From JAUXEH01 sp965602945 (GTDB lineage: Bacteria; Acidobacteriota; Aminicenantia; Aminicenantales; Aminicenantaceae), in the NCBI GenBank assembly GCA_965602945.1, contig CBFDBC010000050.1, positions 1 through 19,373 of the forward strand: DNA of 19,373 nt, written 5' to 3'. Shown here one piece after another: positions 1-6,752 of the stretch. The stretch's first letter is position 1, and each line of letters begins with the position of its first letter. The notes beneath the pieces are model-generated. The model was not told the origin of the DNA. It did no database searches and saw only the letters and a list, made by a program, of their open reading frames with translations. Both the position numbers and the translations under genes were made by a program.

Positions 1-739
1 TATAGGTCTTGGCTTCACATGGATTCGTGGAGGCCTTGCCGGCGGCGTTGACGGCCTTGCCCTTGAATACGTATTCACCGGGCACGGCGAACCGTGTCTG
101 CCAGCGTGGAGAATCCGGAGTCAGGGATTTGGAGGTCACTTTCTGCCCGTCGGGTCCGAATACCTCTACCTCAAGCGATGCGGCATTTCGGGAGCCGCTC
201 ATGTCCACGTTTATGGGGTCGTTGATGTTGGCCCTGACCGGATCCACGCGGATGTCGCAGGTCGCGGCCGGCGGAGGGGCTTCCCGCGTCCGGAGGAACG
301 AGATGTTGCCGCAGGCTCTGGGCATCATGAAATCATAGTATTTGTAGTCTTTCTCCACGGTGAAAACAAAGATCGGAAGGGGGCCTTGGCCGGCCCACTC
401 CAGGTCCTTGACGATCTTGACTTTTCCCTGAGACCGAAACAACATCCAGGGGATGGGTTGTCCCACGGACAGCTCTCCCTCTTTGAAATTCTCGGATCTG
501 ATCTGATCCATAAAAGGCAGATACAGGTCACCGAATCCAGCCAGATCGAATCCGTATTTGATGTCGCCCGCATAGCGGTCGACCAGAGTCTTCATCACCT
601 CAGAAGTGGGAACCTCTCCTTTGATGCGTACCAGTGTGTAACGTCCGATCTGCTTGAGCTTTTTGGTCTCTGCCAGCGAACTCATGGAAAACAGGACCAG
701 CAGCCCTATCGCCAGTGCCGTGATTTTTTTCGCGTTCAT
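1..739 (-). CDS. Secreted protein with Ig-like C-terminal region (3' end outside window)
   Basis: I do not recognise the family. The reading frame starts at an ATG at 739 behind a strong AGGAGGAGG ribosome site and stays open for 246 codons to the window edge, so the C-terminus is missing. Residues 1-23 form a Sec signal peptide: a lysine-bearing start, a hydrophobic core (about 8-19) and a Ser-Leu-Ala cleavage site before Glu24. Residues 24-150 are a globular segment with no motif I can name. From about 155 a Pro-rich linker leads into a beta-rich stretch (about 160-246, including VEVFGPDG and a PGEYVFKGKAVN-type strand) that resembles a bacterial Ig/PKD-like fold. Cysteines 143, 161 and 241 could form disulfides after export. 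A periplasmic or outer-membrane-associated role is an inference. Some such proteins end in an OmpA-like domain, but that part is not visible here. Confidence 0.8.
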   Translation of the reverse strand, partial: MNAKKITALAIGLLVLFSMSSLAETKKLKQIGRYTLVRIKGEVPTSEVMKTLVDRYAGDIKYGFDLAGFGDLYLPFMDQIRSENFKEGELSVGQPIPWMLFRSQGKVKIVKDLEWAGQGPLPIFVFTVEKDYKYYDFMMPRACGNISFLRTREAPPPAATCDIRVDPVRANINDPINVDMSGSRNAASLEVEVFGPDGQKVTSKSLTPDSPRWQTRFAVPGEYVFKGKAVNAAGKASTNPCEAKTY

Positions 740-809
740 GCCTCCTCCTTTAGAACATACCTCGGAATGACAAGGATAAGAATCCCGTAACCCTCAATTC
801 GGGTAAGTA

Positions 810-840
810 TATATAAATGCTAATTATCCACATTTGTCAA
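810..840 (-). promoter_or_regulatory. Candidate sigma70 promoter for the secreted-protein gene
   Basis: On the minus strand there is a perfect -35 TTGACA (840-835), a 19-nt spacer and an AT-rich -10 region TATATA (815-810). The spacer is slightly long and the -10 matches consensus at only 4 of 6 positions. The expected start near 803 gives a leader of about 64 nt before the ATG at 739. Confidence 0.5.
824..832 (+). promoter_or_regulatory. Consensus DnaA box (TTATCCACA)
   Basis: A perfect match to the E. coli DnaA box TTATNCACA reads on the plus strand. It lies between the -35 and -10 elements of the promoter at 810-840, in an AT-rich 145-nt gap. Only one perfect copy was seen here, so it does not look like an origin. 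It could be a DnaA-controlled promoter or a chance match. Confidence 0.4.
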
Positions 841-884
841 GAAAAAATGGCTGCGCCTAAGCAAAATGTTCCAGGGCGGCGGTC

Positions 885-1568
885 CTATACTCCCAAAAAA
901 GCTTGTACGATCCCCCGGATCGCCCCGCTGTCCCTTTCCGGAGAGGCTAGCGCAGCCTGGAAGAGAGCCGCATCCGGACTTTGCTGTCCCAGGAACTTCT
1001 GGAAAAGCTCCCTGCCGTCGGGGATGTCGATCTCCGGGTGGGACTGCACGCCCCATATCGGCCTGCTCTTCACCTGGAAGGCATGTACGGGGCACTGGGG
1101 CGTTGAGGCCAGGACGTGGAAATCTTCGCCCAGCCCGACCACTTCGTCAAAATGGACCGTATAAGCGTAGAAGCGGCCCTTTTTCCCGAGGAGGGAGTTG
1201 TCCGTTGTGATGTCGATAGGCAGCCATCCCATCTCCGGCTCGCTGCAGCGCCGTACGTTTTCCGGCCCGGAGAGCGCCAGGGCGAGCAATTGGTGTCCCC
1301 AGCAGCTGCCTACAACAGCCAGCCCTCCGGAGGCGGCCCGCTGAACAAGATCGACCTCGATGTTCACCCAGGCTTCCCTCTCCACTATCGACGCCTCGGA
1401 TCCGGTCAGGATCAGGTGCGTGTACCCGTCCTGCAGGTCAGGGAATTCACCGGACTGTGCACGAAAGGCCTCGCCTTTTATGGGTAGATGTTTGCGCCAG
1501 TGTTCCACCGGTCTGTAGACCGCATGGTCAATGGCGTTATCGATTATCGCGATTCGAGTATTTTTCAT
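885..1568 (-). CDS. Class I glutamine amidotransferase-like protein
   Basis: This 227-residue cytoplasmic protein resembles the stand-alone GMP-synthase-like glutamine amidotransferases, which release ammonia from glutamine or act as related gamma-glutamyl hydrolases or peptidases. The nucleophile elbow is GSCWGHQ with Cys89, and the His-Glu pair is His177 and Glu179 in QSHPEID, so the full Cys-His-Glu triad is present. The length fits a free-standing GATase with no fused synthetase domain. I chose the ATG at 1568, which begins MKNTRIAIID and leads directly into the first Rossmann-like strand. An ATG at 1577 and a GTG at 1601 are alternative starts. A TATAAT lies only 7 nt before the chosen ATG. 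The ammonia acceptor is unknown and no partner synthetase is adjacent. The gene is divergent from the ACT-domain gene. Confidence 0.85.
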   Translation of the reverse strand: MKNTRIAIIDNAIDHAVYRPVEHWRKHLPIKGEAFRAQSGEFPDLQDGYTHLILTGSEASIVEREAWVNIEVDLVQRAASGGLAVVGSCWGHQLLALALSGPENVRRCSEPEMGWLPIDITTDNSLLGKKGRFYAYTVHFDEVVGLGEDFHVLASTPQCPVHAFQVKSRPIWGVQSHPEIDIPDGRELFQKFLGQQSPDAALFQAALASPERDSGAIRGIVQAFLGV

Positions 1569-1575
1569 GAATCCC

Positions 1576-1603
1576 ATTATAGATTGTGGCCTCAAAAACA
1601 CAA
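1576..1603 (-). promoter_or_regulatory. Candidate promoter of the GATase gene, possibly giving a leaderless mRNA
   Basis: The minus strand shows TTGTGT (1603-1598), a 16-nt spacer and a perfect TATAAT (1581-1576). Transcription would begin at about 1568-1569, which is the A of the chosen ATG, implying little or no 5' leader. The -35 matches at only 3 of 6 positions. Confidence 0.4.
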
Positions 1604-1629
1604 TAGCGGGTGAATTTCCCTCCGGATTC

Positions 1630-1638
1630 TGGTATAAT
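1630..1638 (+). promoter_or_regulatory. Extended -10 promoter of the ACT-domain gene
   Basis: TGGTATAAT is an exact extended -10 element (TGn plus TATAAT). No good -35 lies upstream, as is usual for extended -10 promoters. The start would be near 1645, giving a short leader that contains the CAGGAG ribosome site at 1655-1660. Confidence 0.6.
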
Positions 1639-1668
1639 CCAGCCTTCCAGCCAACAGGAGATTAGAAA

Positions 1669-2064
1669 GTGCACGAAGTCAAACTCGAAACAGAGCTGCA
1701 TGTCATAACGCCCAACGAACCCGGTATCCTGGGCCGCGTGATGGGCACCCTGGCCAATGGCGGGATCAACCTCAAGGCCCTCAATGCCTATGCAGAAAAA
1801 GACAAGGGCGTTTTCTATCTGGTAACCTCTGACAACAAAAAAGCGGAGAAGAGCCTGAAATCCCTGGGATATACCGTGAACATCAATGAAGTAATCACCG
1901 TGATGATCGGCGACCGTATCGGAGCCGGGGCAGAGATCGGTGCCCTCCTTGGCAATGCGGTGATCAATGTCGAATATTGCTACTGCTCGTCCGCAGGGAC
2001 CGGCAAGGTTCTCATGGTCATCCGGACAGACAACAATACCAGAGCCCTGGAGACCTTGGGATAG
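1669..2064 (+). CDS. Tandem ACT-domain protein, putative amino-acid sensor
   Basis: This 131-residue protein consists of two ACT domains and nothing else, like the uncharacterised tandem-ACT proteins of COG4747. ACT domains bind small ligands, usually amino acids, between paired domains. The first (about 5-70) carries the canonical turn NEPGILGRVMGTLANGGINL. The second (about 74-131) has DRIGAGAEIGALLGNAVINVEY, with Ile-Gly in place of the usual Pro-Gly, so its ligand loop may differ. The start is GTG at 1669, 8 nt after CAGGAG. The gene is monocistronic, divergent from the amidotransferase and convergent with the glycosyltransferase operon (11 nt between stops). COG4747 proteins are sometimes linked to phenylacetate-CoA ligase genes, but none is present here. 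The ligand and target are unknown. Confidence 0.8.
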   Translation: MHEVKLETELHVITPNEPGILGRVMGTLANGGINLKALNAYAEKDKGVFYLVTSDNKKAEKSLKSLGYTVNINEVITVMIGDRIGAGAEIGALLGNAVINVEYCYCSSAGTGKVLMVIRTDNNTRALETLG

Positions 2065-2075
2065 CCACTCAGATT

Positions 2076-3443
2076 CTACCGGAAGCGGTACTCGCGCAAG
2101 ATATCGGAAAAGTGCTTCCGGACCCGATCGACGAATACCTCTTTTGTGAATGCCAGGGCGCGCGCATGGGCGCCGCCGGCCAGCTTTAAGGACATTTGAG
2201 GATTCCGCATCAGTACCCGGGTTTTCTCCTGCAGTTTATGGAGAGAATCGAACAGAAAACCGGACACACCCTCTTCCACGATCTCCATCTGTCCCCCGCC
2301 GCGGAATACCACCGGGACACAGCCGTTCTGCATGGCCTCGACCGTGGTCATGCCGAAATGCTCGATGCGGGCCGGATCCCTCTGACCCAGCCCACTGAAA
2401 TGCCAGAAGATGCGCGCGGTCCCGTATACTTCCTTGAGCTTCTCCACCGGTGTGTTGACCCGCAGCTCTATGTTGGAAGCGCGCGCGTCCGCCAGCCAGC
2501 TCCTTAGCCTCTCCAGATAAGGATTGACCGGAGTGCTCCCCCCGACCAGGACCAGCCTCCAACCCTCGGTCTCCCCGGGATAGAGCCGGCGCAGATGGAG
2601 GAATGACTTTATCATCTCCAGCTGCTGTTTGTTGCCTCCCGGCTCGAATCGGGCCACAGACAGGATGATATCCTGTTTTTTCTCAAGGCTTTCCTGGAGA
2701 GGAGAGACCATGTCGACGGGGGGATAGATGTGGACGTGCGGCTCGAGCCGCCAGCGTTTCGAGATCCACGTCGCGGTATAGAGGCTGTTGTGGATGATGT
2801 GCGTGTAGCGGCCGCCGTGAAAAAATCGGGATATCTCCCGCTCGGGGAAATGCACGACCATCTCGGAGGTTGGGGCCAGGGGATAGACCATTTCCAGCAT
2901 GCAGTTGTTCACGAAGACATCATACTTCCCGCTCTCCAGGCTTATGGCATGAAACGGGTTTTCTTTTCTCAGGTCGGCCAGTCCGGCATCGAAAACGCCC
3001 CGCTGTTTTTCACTGTCTTCGAAATACGGGATCCGAACGACCTTGATGCCGCAGCGGGAGAGATCCAGGCCGTACCAGGACTCCAGCTGTTCCCTTGTGA
3101 CTTCTGAGTTGGCGATCAGGGTGATCTCGAACTCGTCCTGAAGCGCATGAGCGAGGGTGCATCCGTATTTCTGGGCCCCACCGATAAAATGCAGGGCATT
3201 GTCATACAAACCCAATGAAGGCTTACGGAAACCCAGGGCCACCTCGAGTCGGGACAGCACATTGAGGGCGGATTGGAGCCCCCGCGCCTGCCGTACCAGT
3301 TCTATCTTCTCCTTCAGGATTTCTTCTTCGTCCCGAGCCTCCTCCCCCGTCAATCCCTGGTAGACGCTGCGGGCCACGGCTTCCTGAGCCGGAGCGGGGT
3401 CAGCGGCCAGGAAAGCACGAAAGTCTTCCAGCCGATCAGTCAT
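2076..3443 (-). CDS. GT4-family glycosyltransferase with N-terminal helical extension
   Basis: This 455-residue retaining GT-B glycosyltransferase ends the five-gene glycan operon. Residues 1-72 are a charged helical extension that is not part of the GT-B fold. The N-terminal Rossmann domain begins near 75 (PSLGLYDNALHFIGGAQKYG). The C-terminal nucleotide-sugar domain contains SVARFEPGGNKQ (262-273) and an intact EX7E motif, Glu361 and Glu369 in EHFGMTTVEAMQNG. The FWHFSGLGQRDP stretch before it recalls ALG11-type mannosyltransferases, but the donor sugar cannot be assigned. The ATG at 3443 follows GGGGAG by 8 nt and overlaps the upstream stop in ATGACTGA, suggesting translational coupling. 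An in-frame start further upstream (to 3551) would overlap the previous gene extensively and was discarded. Confidence 0.9.
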   Translation of the reverse strand: MTDRLEDFRAFLAADPAPAQEAVARSVYQGLTGEEARDEEEILKEKIELVRQARGLQSALNVLSRLEVALGFRKPSLGLYDNALHFIGGAQKYGCTLAHALQDEFEITLIANSEVTREQLESWYGLDLSRCGIKVVRIPYFEDSEKQRGVFDAGLADLRKENPFHAISLESGKYDVFVNNCMLEMVYPLAPTSEMVVHFPEREISRFFHGGRYTHIIHNSLYTATWISKRWRLEPHVHIYPPVDMVSPLQESLEKKQDIILSVARFEPGGNKQQLEMIKSFLHLRRLYPGETEGWRLVLVGGSTPVNPYLERLRSWLADARASNIELRVNTPVEKLKEVYGTARIFWHFSGLGQRDPARIEHFGMTTVEAMQNGCVPVVFRGGGQMEIVEEGVSGFLFDSLHKLQEKTRVLMRNPQMSLKLAGGAHARALAFTKEVFVDRVRKHFSDILREYRFR

Positions 3444-3969
3444 CGGAATCACTCCCCGCCCCGTGCGGCCCGCCCTTACCCCGTCTCCGGACCTCCTTGT
3501 ACTGTTCCTCCAGCTCGTTTTCGATCTTTGACAGGGACTCTTCCAAAACATTCAGACGGTCCTTGATCTTCTGCAGCGTCAGGATCAACGACAGATAGAA
3601 TGGCACGGACTCTTTGTTGAGCAGGTTCTGCTGGTCCAGGTTGAACTGCTTCCGTTTGTCGATGATGGCGCGTGCCAGAGGCCCGGTCAGTGTCCGGTAG
3701 AGCTTTTTCAGTCTCCGGAGCATACCTGAAGAAATCCGGCCGGCCGGGAAGGTTTCTTCTTCGGAAATGCAGTCCTGCTGATCCTCCAGCTGGGCGAACC
3801 GTCTCCACATCTCCGCTTCCAGCCCGTCGAAGTCAAACTCCCATATGCCTGCTTCCCTTTCGATCTCAAAGGGAAGGAGCGCCGTGATCTCCGTGATCCC
3901 GGCCCTCTCTTCGGAAAGGCGGGCCTTGAGCCGGGCTATTTCTTCCTTCAGAACCGATCGATCCTGCAT
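3436..3969 (-). CDS. Helical coiled-coil protein of the glycan operon (177 aa)
   Basis: I cannot assign a characterised family. The protein is soluble, highly charged and almost all helical. It has an N-terminal coiled coil (about 3-25), a middle acidic part, a basic/hydrophobic segment LRRLKKLYRTLTGPLARAI, then KRKQFNLDQQNLLN, and a long second coiled coil (about 125-163). The tail is Gly- and Asp-rich (GSDSDD). From memory, the pattern of basic amphipathic helix, Pro, then Q..FN followed by heptads resembles an N-terminal helical region found on some polysaccharide-cluster methyltransferases and glycosyltransferases, here without a catalytic domain. It sits between two GT4 genes, 3 nt after the stop of one and overlapping the next by 8 nt. 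A GGGGAG site precedes the ATG. A role as a GT partner or length-control factor is inference. Confidence 0.75.
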   Translation of the reverse strand: MQDRSVLKEEIARLKARLSEERAGITEITALLPFEIEREAGIWEFDFDGLEAEMWRRFAQLEDQQDCISEEETFPAGRISSGMLRRLKKLYRTLTGPLARAIIDKRKQFNLDQQNLLNKESVPFYLSLILTLQKIKDRLNVLEESLSKIENELEEQYKEVRRRGKGGPHGAGSDSDD

Positions 3970-3972
3970 GTT

Positions 3973-5157
3973 CTATGGCTCCCCTTCTGTGCATTCCCGG
4001 ATGAAACGCATGTAAAGCTCTGCGCATTTGGGGATGCTGCATTCCCGTTCCACATACTCTCCGGCTTCTCTCCCCACAGACCGCCGGAAATCCTCATCCT
4101 GTACCAGGGCGCGGATGAAGTGCTTGATCATCTCCGCCTCGTCCAGTCCGACATCGATCTTGAGGACCGCATAATCGGGAAATTCAGCGTAGGAGCCGAG
4201 GTTGGTGACCAGAACAGGCTTTCCGGATCCCATCATGCGAATCTGGACGGCGGAACTTTCTCCCATGGTCGGAAAACGGAGGTTGATGCATATATCGGAC
4301 GCGGAGATGATCCGCTCCATCTTCTCCAGGGGCAGATGGCCCGTAATCTGGAAATCAACCCGGGCTTTCATCTGACCGGAGGTCAGGATCCTGCCCCGGT
4401 CCTCTCCGGCGATCACGAACCGGACCGGGAGATCCTCGAGCTGCTCCAATGCCGCCAGGATGAGATCGAAGCGTTTGTTCCTGCTGACATATCCTGCAGA
4501 GCTGATCAGGATCTCCCCCTCCGCGATCCCCAGCTCCCTGCGTACAGCGGCCGGGTCGAATTCTTTCAGCGAATGTCCGTGAAGAGGGATCACGGCGATG
4601 GGCACATCGGTCAAGGGCCTGATCCGATCGAAAATGAATTGCGAGTGGACGATCACACCTCGGGCATGCGCGATGATCTCTTCACAGAGCGGGAACCGGA
4701 TGGCTTCCGGAGATTCCCAGATGGGCACAGGTTTCCGGGCTTGGATCTCCCATGCTATTTCCTTTCCCTCTTCTCCGTAATAACGTTCAAGTAGGTCACG
4801 GTACTGGTTGAAATCCCGGCTGGCTTCGTACCGCTCCGCATAGAAGCTCTGAAGCACATAATCGTGCAGGACGACGATACCCGGGAACCGCTTAAGGCTT
4901 TCGTAAATATAGTTGTGGGCGTCGTAATAGTTGCCCATGTGATACAGGATGGCGTCGTAGCTCTCAGGTTTAAAGCCGTCCGGATCAAAAGCCATGATCC
5001 GGCACTGCGCCGGCAGTTCGGCATTCGATGGTGTGTATCCCCCATCGATATAGACGTCCAGCGCAGCCTCTCTCGACAGCTCGGGCAGGAGTTCCTCGGT
5101 ATAGTCCGATATGCCCGACTTGACGGGATTGAGGGGGCTGAACAGGGCGACCTTCAT
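3973..5157 (-). CDS. GT4-family glycosyltransferase
   Basis: This 394-residue GT-B enzyme is presumed to be cytoplasmic and to act on lipid-linked glycans. The N-terminus MKVALFSPLNPVKSGISDYT is the typical acceptor-domain opening of a GT4 subfamily. The C-terminal domain has SSAGYVSRNKRFD (219-231) and a donor-site segment FPTMGESSAVQIRMMGSGKP. The classical EX7E is altered: Glu300 is shifted by one and the second Glu position is Arg307. I believe this GES..R form is normal for this subfamily, so it does not by itself indicate an inactive enzyme. The ATG at 5157 overlaps the previous stop (ATGA) and has GAGGA about 10 nt upstream. It is the middle gene of the operon. The sugar specificity cannot be read from the sequence. 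Confidence 0.9.
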   Translation of the reverse strand: MKVALFSPLNPVKSGISDYTEELLPELSREAALDVYIDGGYTPSNAELPAQCRIMAFDPDGFKPESYDAILYHMGNYYDAHNYIYESLKRFPGIVVLHDYVLQSFYAERYEASRDFNQYRDLLERYYGEEGKEIAWEIQARKPVPIWESPEAIRFPLCEEIIAHARGVIVHSQFIFDRIRPLTDVPIAVIPLHGHSLKEFDPAAVRRELGIAEGEILISSAGYVSRNKRFDLILAALEQLEDLPVRFVIAGEDRGRILTSGQMKARVDFQITGHLPLEKMERIISASDICINLRFPTMGESSAVQIRMMGSGKPVLVTNLGSYAEFPDYAVLKIDVGLDEAEMIKHFIRALVQDEDFRRSVGREAGEYVERECSIPKCAELYMRFIRECTEGEP

Positions 5158-6284
5158 ACGTGTTCTTCCTCACCGAGCAGGACCCGGATGACGTGGTCCC
5201 ATCCTATGTCTTTCACACGGTCATGACCCGCATCCCCCAACCGGGCGCACAGTTCCCGGTCGTTCCACAGTGATTCCATGGCACGGCCCAGTTCCTCAGC
5301 CTCCAGGGATGGGAGGATACGCCCGTTGGTCGTGTCCTCCACGAACTCCAGAGGACCACCGGAATCGACAGCGGTGATCACCGGCTTGCGGGAGAGGAAG
5401 GCCTCGAGTGTTATATATCCGTAGTCCTCGTCCCGCGGGGCGAAGTAGACGGCTGAGCATCCGGCGTATTCCCGAAGGAGCCGGTCCCCGGAAACGAATC
5501 CCAGGAATTCCACACGCTCCTCCAATCCCAATTCCCCGGCCAGGGCCTTGAGGCCCGTTTCTTCGGGGCCGGTCCCGACGATCTTGCAGCGGATGCCGGC
5601 GGACGTGTGAGCCATGGCCCGCAGCAGGGAGTCTACACGTTTGAGCTTGTCCAGGCGTCCCACCGACAGGATGTAATCCCCATACGTCTCCGAATAATAC
5701 CGTCCGCTGAAGCGGGGGGGATGGTATAGGGGCTCCGCGTCGATGTCGTTGTATTTCTTCAAGCGCGCCGCCGTATTCCCGGCGTTGGTGTAGATCCGGG
5801 GATAGGTCCTGAGCACTCGGGTGTCCATGGTGATCAGCTTTTCCCGCAGGGCCATACCCTCGGCATCTTCGGGTTCGAACTCCGAGTATTCGGTTCCGAA
5901 GAGGTCATACATCTGCCGGTATTGATGTATCAACCAGAGGACCTTGTTGGGATGGTCGGCAAAATAGGAGGGAAATTTCGTGGTGATCACCAGATCGATG
6001 GTTTTCCCGTTGGACTCGGTCAGGTCCAGCATTCCCCACATTTCTATGCTCTTGAGGAGCTGATCATGCGGATACCATTTGTAGGGGATATTGATGAGGT
6101 CTACCTCATAATTCCTGGCACGGAGGTTGTCCACCAAACCCTGGACATGCGCCTCGGCCCCACCCTGGAAAAAGGGGACCTGGGCGGCGCACACGGCTAT
6201 GGTCCTGACAGGTTGACGTCCCCCCATGTTCGCCAGCCTATGTCTGGTCGTCTTCAGGAGCCGATGTATGCGGTCTTTCATCAT
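5154..6284 (-). CDS. GT4-family glycosyltransferase
   Basis: This 376-residue retaining glycosyltransferase has a strongly basic N-terminal segment (residues 1-25, many Lys/Arg/His), which could bind the inner membrane. It continues with the acceptor-domain loop FFQGGAEAHV (38-47). The donor domain has ILSVGRLDKLKRVD (205-218), VGTGPEE and a complete EX7E motif, Glu286 and Glu294 in EDYGYITLEAF, followed by SGGPLEFV. Two adjacent ATGs (6284, 6281) open the frame. Either start overlaps the preceding small gene by more than 40 nt, and no strong ribosome site is visible. A start at the ATG at 6227 is possible but would remove the basic segment. It shares its 3' end (ATGA) with the next GT4 gene. 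Sugar and linkage are unknown. Confidence 0.9.
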   Translation of the reverse strand: MMKDRIHRLLKTTRHRLANMGGRQPVRTIAVCAAQVPFFQGGAEAHVQGLVDNLRARNYEVDLINIPYKWYPHDQLLKSIEMWGMLDLTESNGKTIDLVITTKFPSYFADHPNKVLWLIHQYRQMYDLFGTEYSEFEPEDAEGMALREKLITMDTRVLRTYPRIYTNAGNTAARLKKYNDIDAEPLYHPPRFSGRYYSETYGDYILSVGRLDKLKRVDSLLRAMAHTSAGIRCKIVGTGPEETGLKALAGELGLEERVEFLGFVSGDRLLREYAGCSAVYFAPRDEDYGYITLEAFLSRKPVITAVDSGGPLEFVEDTTNGRILPSLEAEELGRAMESLWNDRELCARLGDAGHDRVKDIGWDHVIRVLLGEEEHV

Positions 6285-6582
6285 CCTGTCCGGCGCTGCC
6301 GGGGATTCCGGATAGGCAGGCCTGTTTGAGCCGTTCGATCTCGTCCAGAAACCGAAGATTGATCTCTCGCTGATTTTCCAGGACCGGCCCCAGCACCAGC
6401 TCGACCTCGTGCATCAGCTTGGTACGGAGTTTCTCAATGAATATGCGGCTCAGCGGGTTCCGGGCGGACTTGTGCAGGTGAAACGACCTCTCCAGGATCT
6501 TGCCTTTCATGATCTCATACCGGTCTTCGGCAAGCTCCTCGCGGATCTCTTCGATCTTTCTCAGGATATCCTCTCGTTCCAT
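6238..6582 (-). CDS. Small helical protein, first gene of the glycan operon (114 aa)
   Basis: I do not recognise a named family. The start is the ATG at 6582. The frame extends upstream to a TTG at 6657, but that TTG is the -35 box of the operon promoter and the transcript starts about 40 nt before the ATG. The protein has an N-terminal charged coiled coil (about 2-20), a basic segment, then LMHEVELVLGPVLENQREIN and a second helix LRFLDEIERLKQ, ending in a disordered acidic tail (QDDERPHTSAPEDDQT). The hydrophobic helix, Pro and Q..xN order matches the corresponding part of the 177-residue protein of this operon, so the two may be distant paralogues. Its coding end overlaps the GT4 start by 47 nt. 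The ribosome site is weak: AGGAG lies about 27 nt away. Confidence 0.7.
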   Translation of the reverse strand: MEREDILRKIEEIREELAEDRYEIMKGKILERSFHLHKSARNPLSRIFIEKLRTKLMHEVELVLGPVLENQREINLRFLDEIERLKQACLSGIPGSAGQDDERPHTSAPEDDQT

Positions 6583-6627
6583 CGGTCTGTTTCGGCCGTG
6601 CTGTGAATCTCCTGCCCGGTTTCCAGA

Positions 6628-6657
6628 ATTATATCGGCCCCTCTCACCTGCTGTCAA
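6628..6657 (-). promoter_or_regulatory. Consensus sigma70 promoter of the glycosyltransferase operon
   Basis: The minus strand has a perfect TTGACA (6657-6652), an 18-nt spacer and a perfect TATAAT (6633-6628). The predicted start near 6621 leaves a leader of about 40 nt to the ATG at 6582. All five genes down to 2076 overlap or lie within 3 nt of each other, so this is probably the only promoter for the operon. Confidence 0.85.
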
Positions 6658-6752
6658 GCCGGCCGGGAGCTACTCTGTAAACAGGCTGTAGACGTCAGCC
6701 GCGGGATTATGATAGACTTCGCATAATTTCTAGATCCAGGGAGTGAGCGACC

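Noticed and set aside
810..840. Replication origin suggested by the DnaA box and AT-rich sequence
   Set aside because: There is one perfect box only, no cluster, and no dnaA, dnaN or parAB genes nearby.
2079..2092. Bidirectional terminator at the convergent ACT/glycosyltransferase ends (TACCG-GAAG-CGGTA)
   Set aside because: The stem is 5 bp, lies within the glycosyltransferase coding end and has no T-run.
6583..6657. Upstream TTG start extending the first glycan-operon protein by 25 residues
   Set aside because: The TTG is the first half of the -35 box and the -10 lies within the extension, so the extension would be largely untranscribed. The same reasoning removes the TTG starts at 10369 and 12248.
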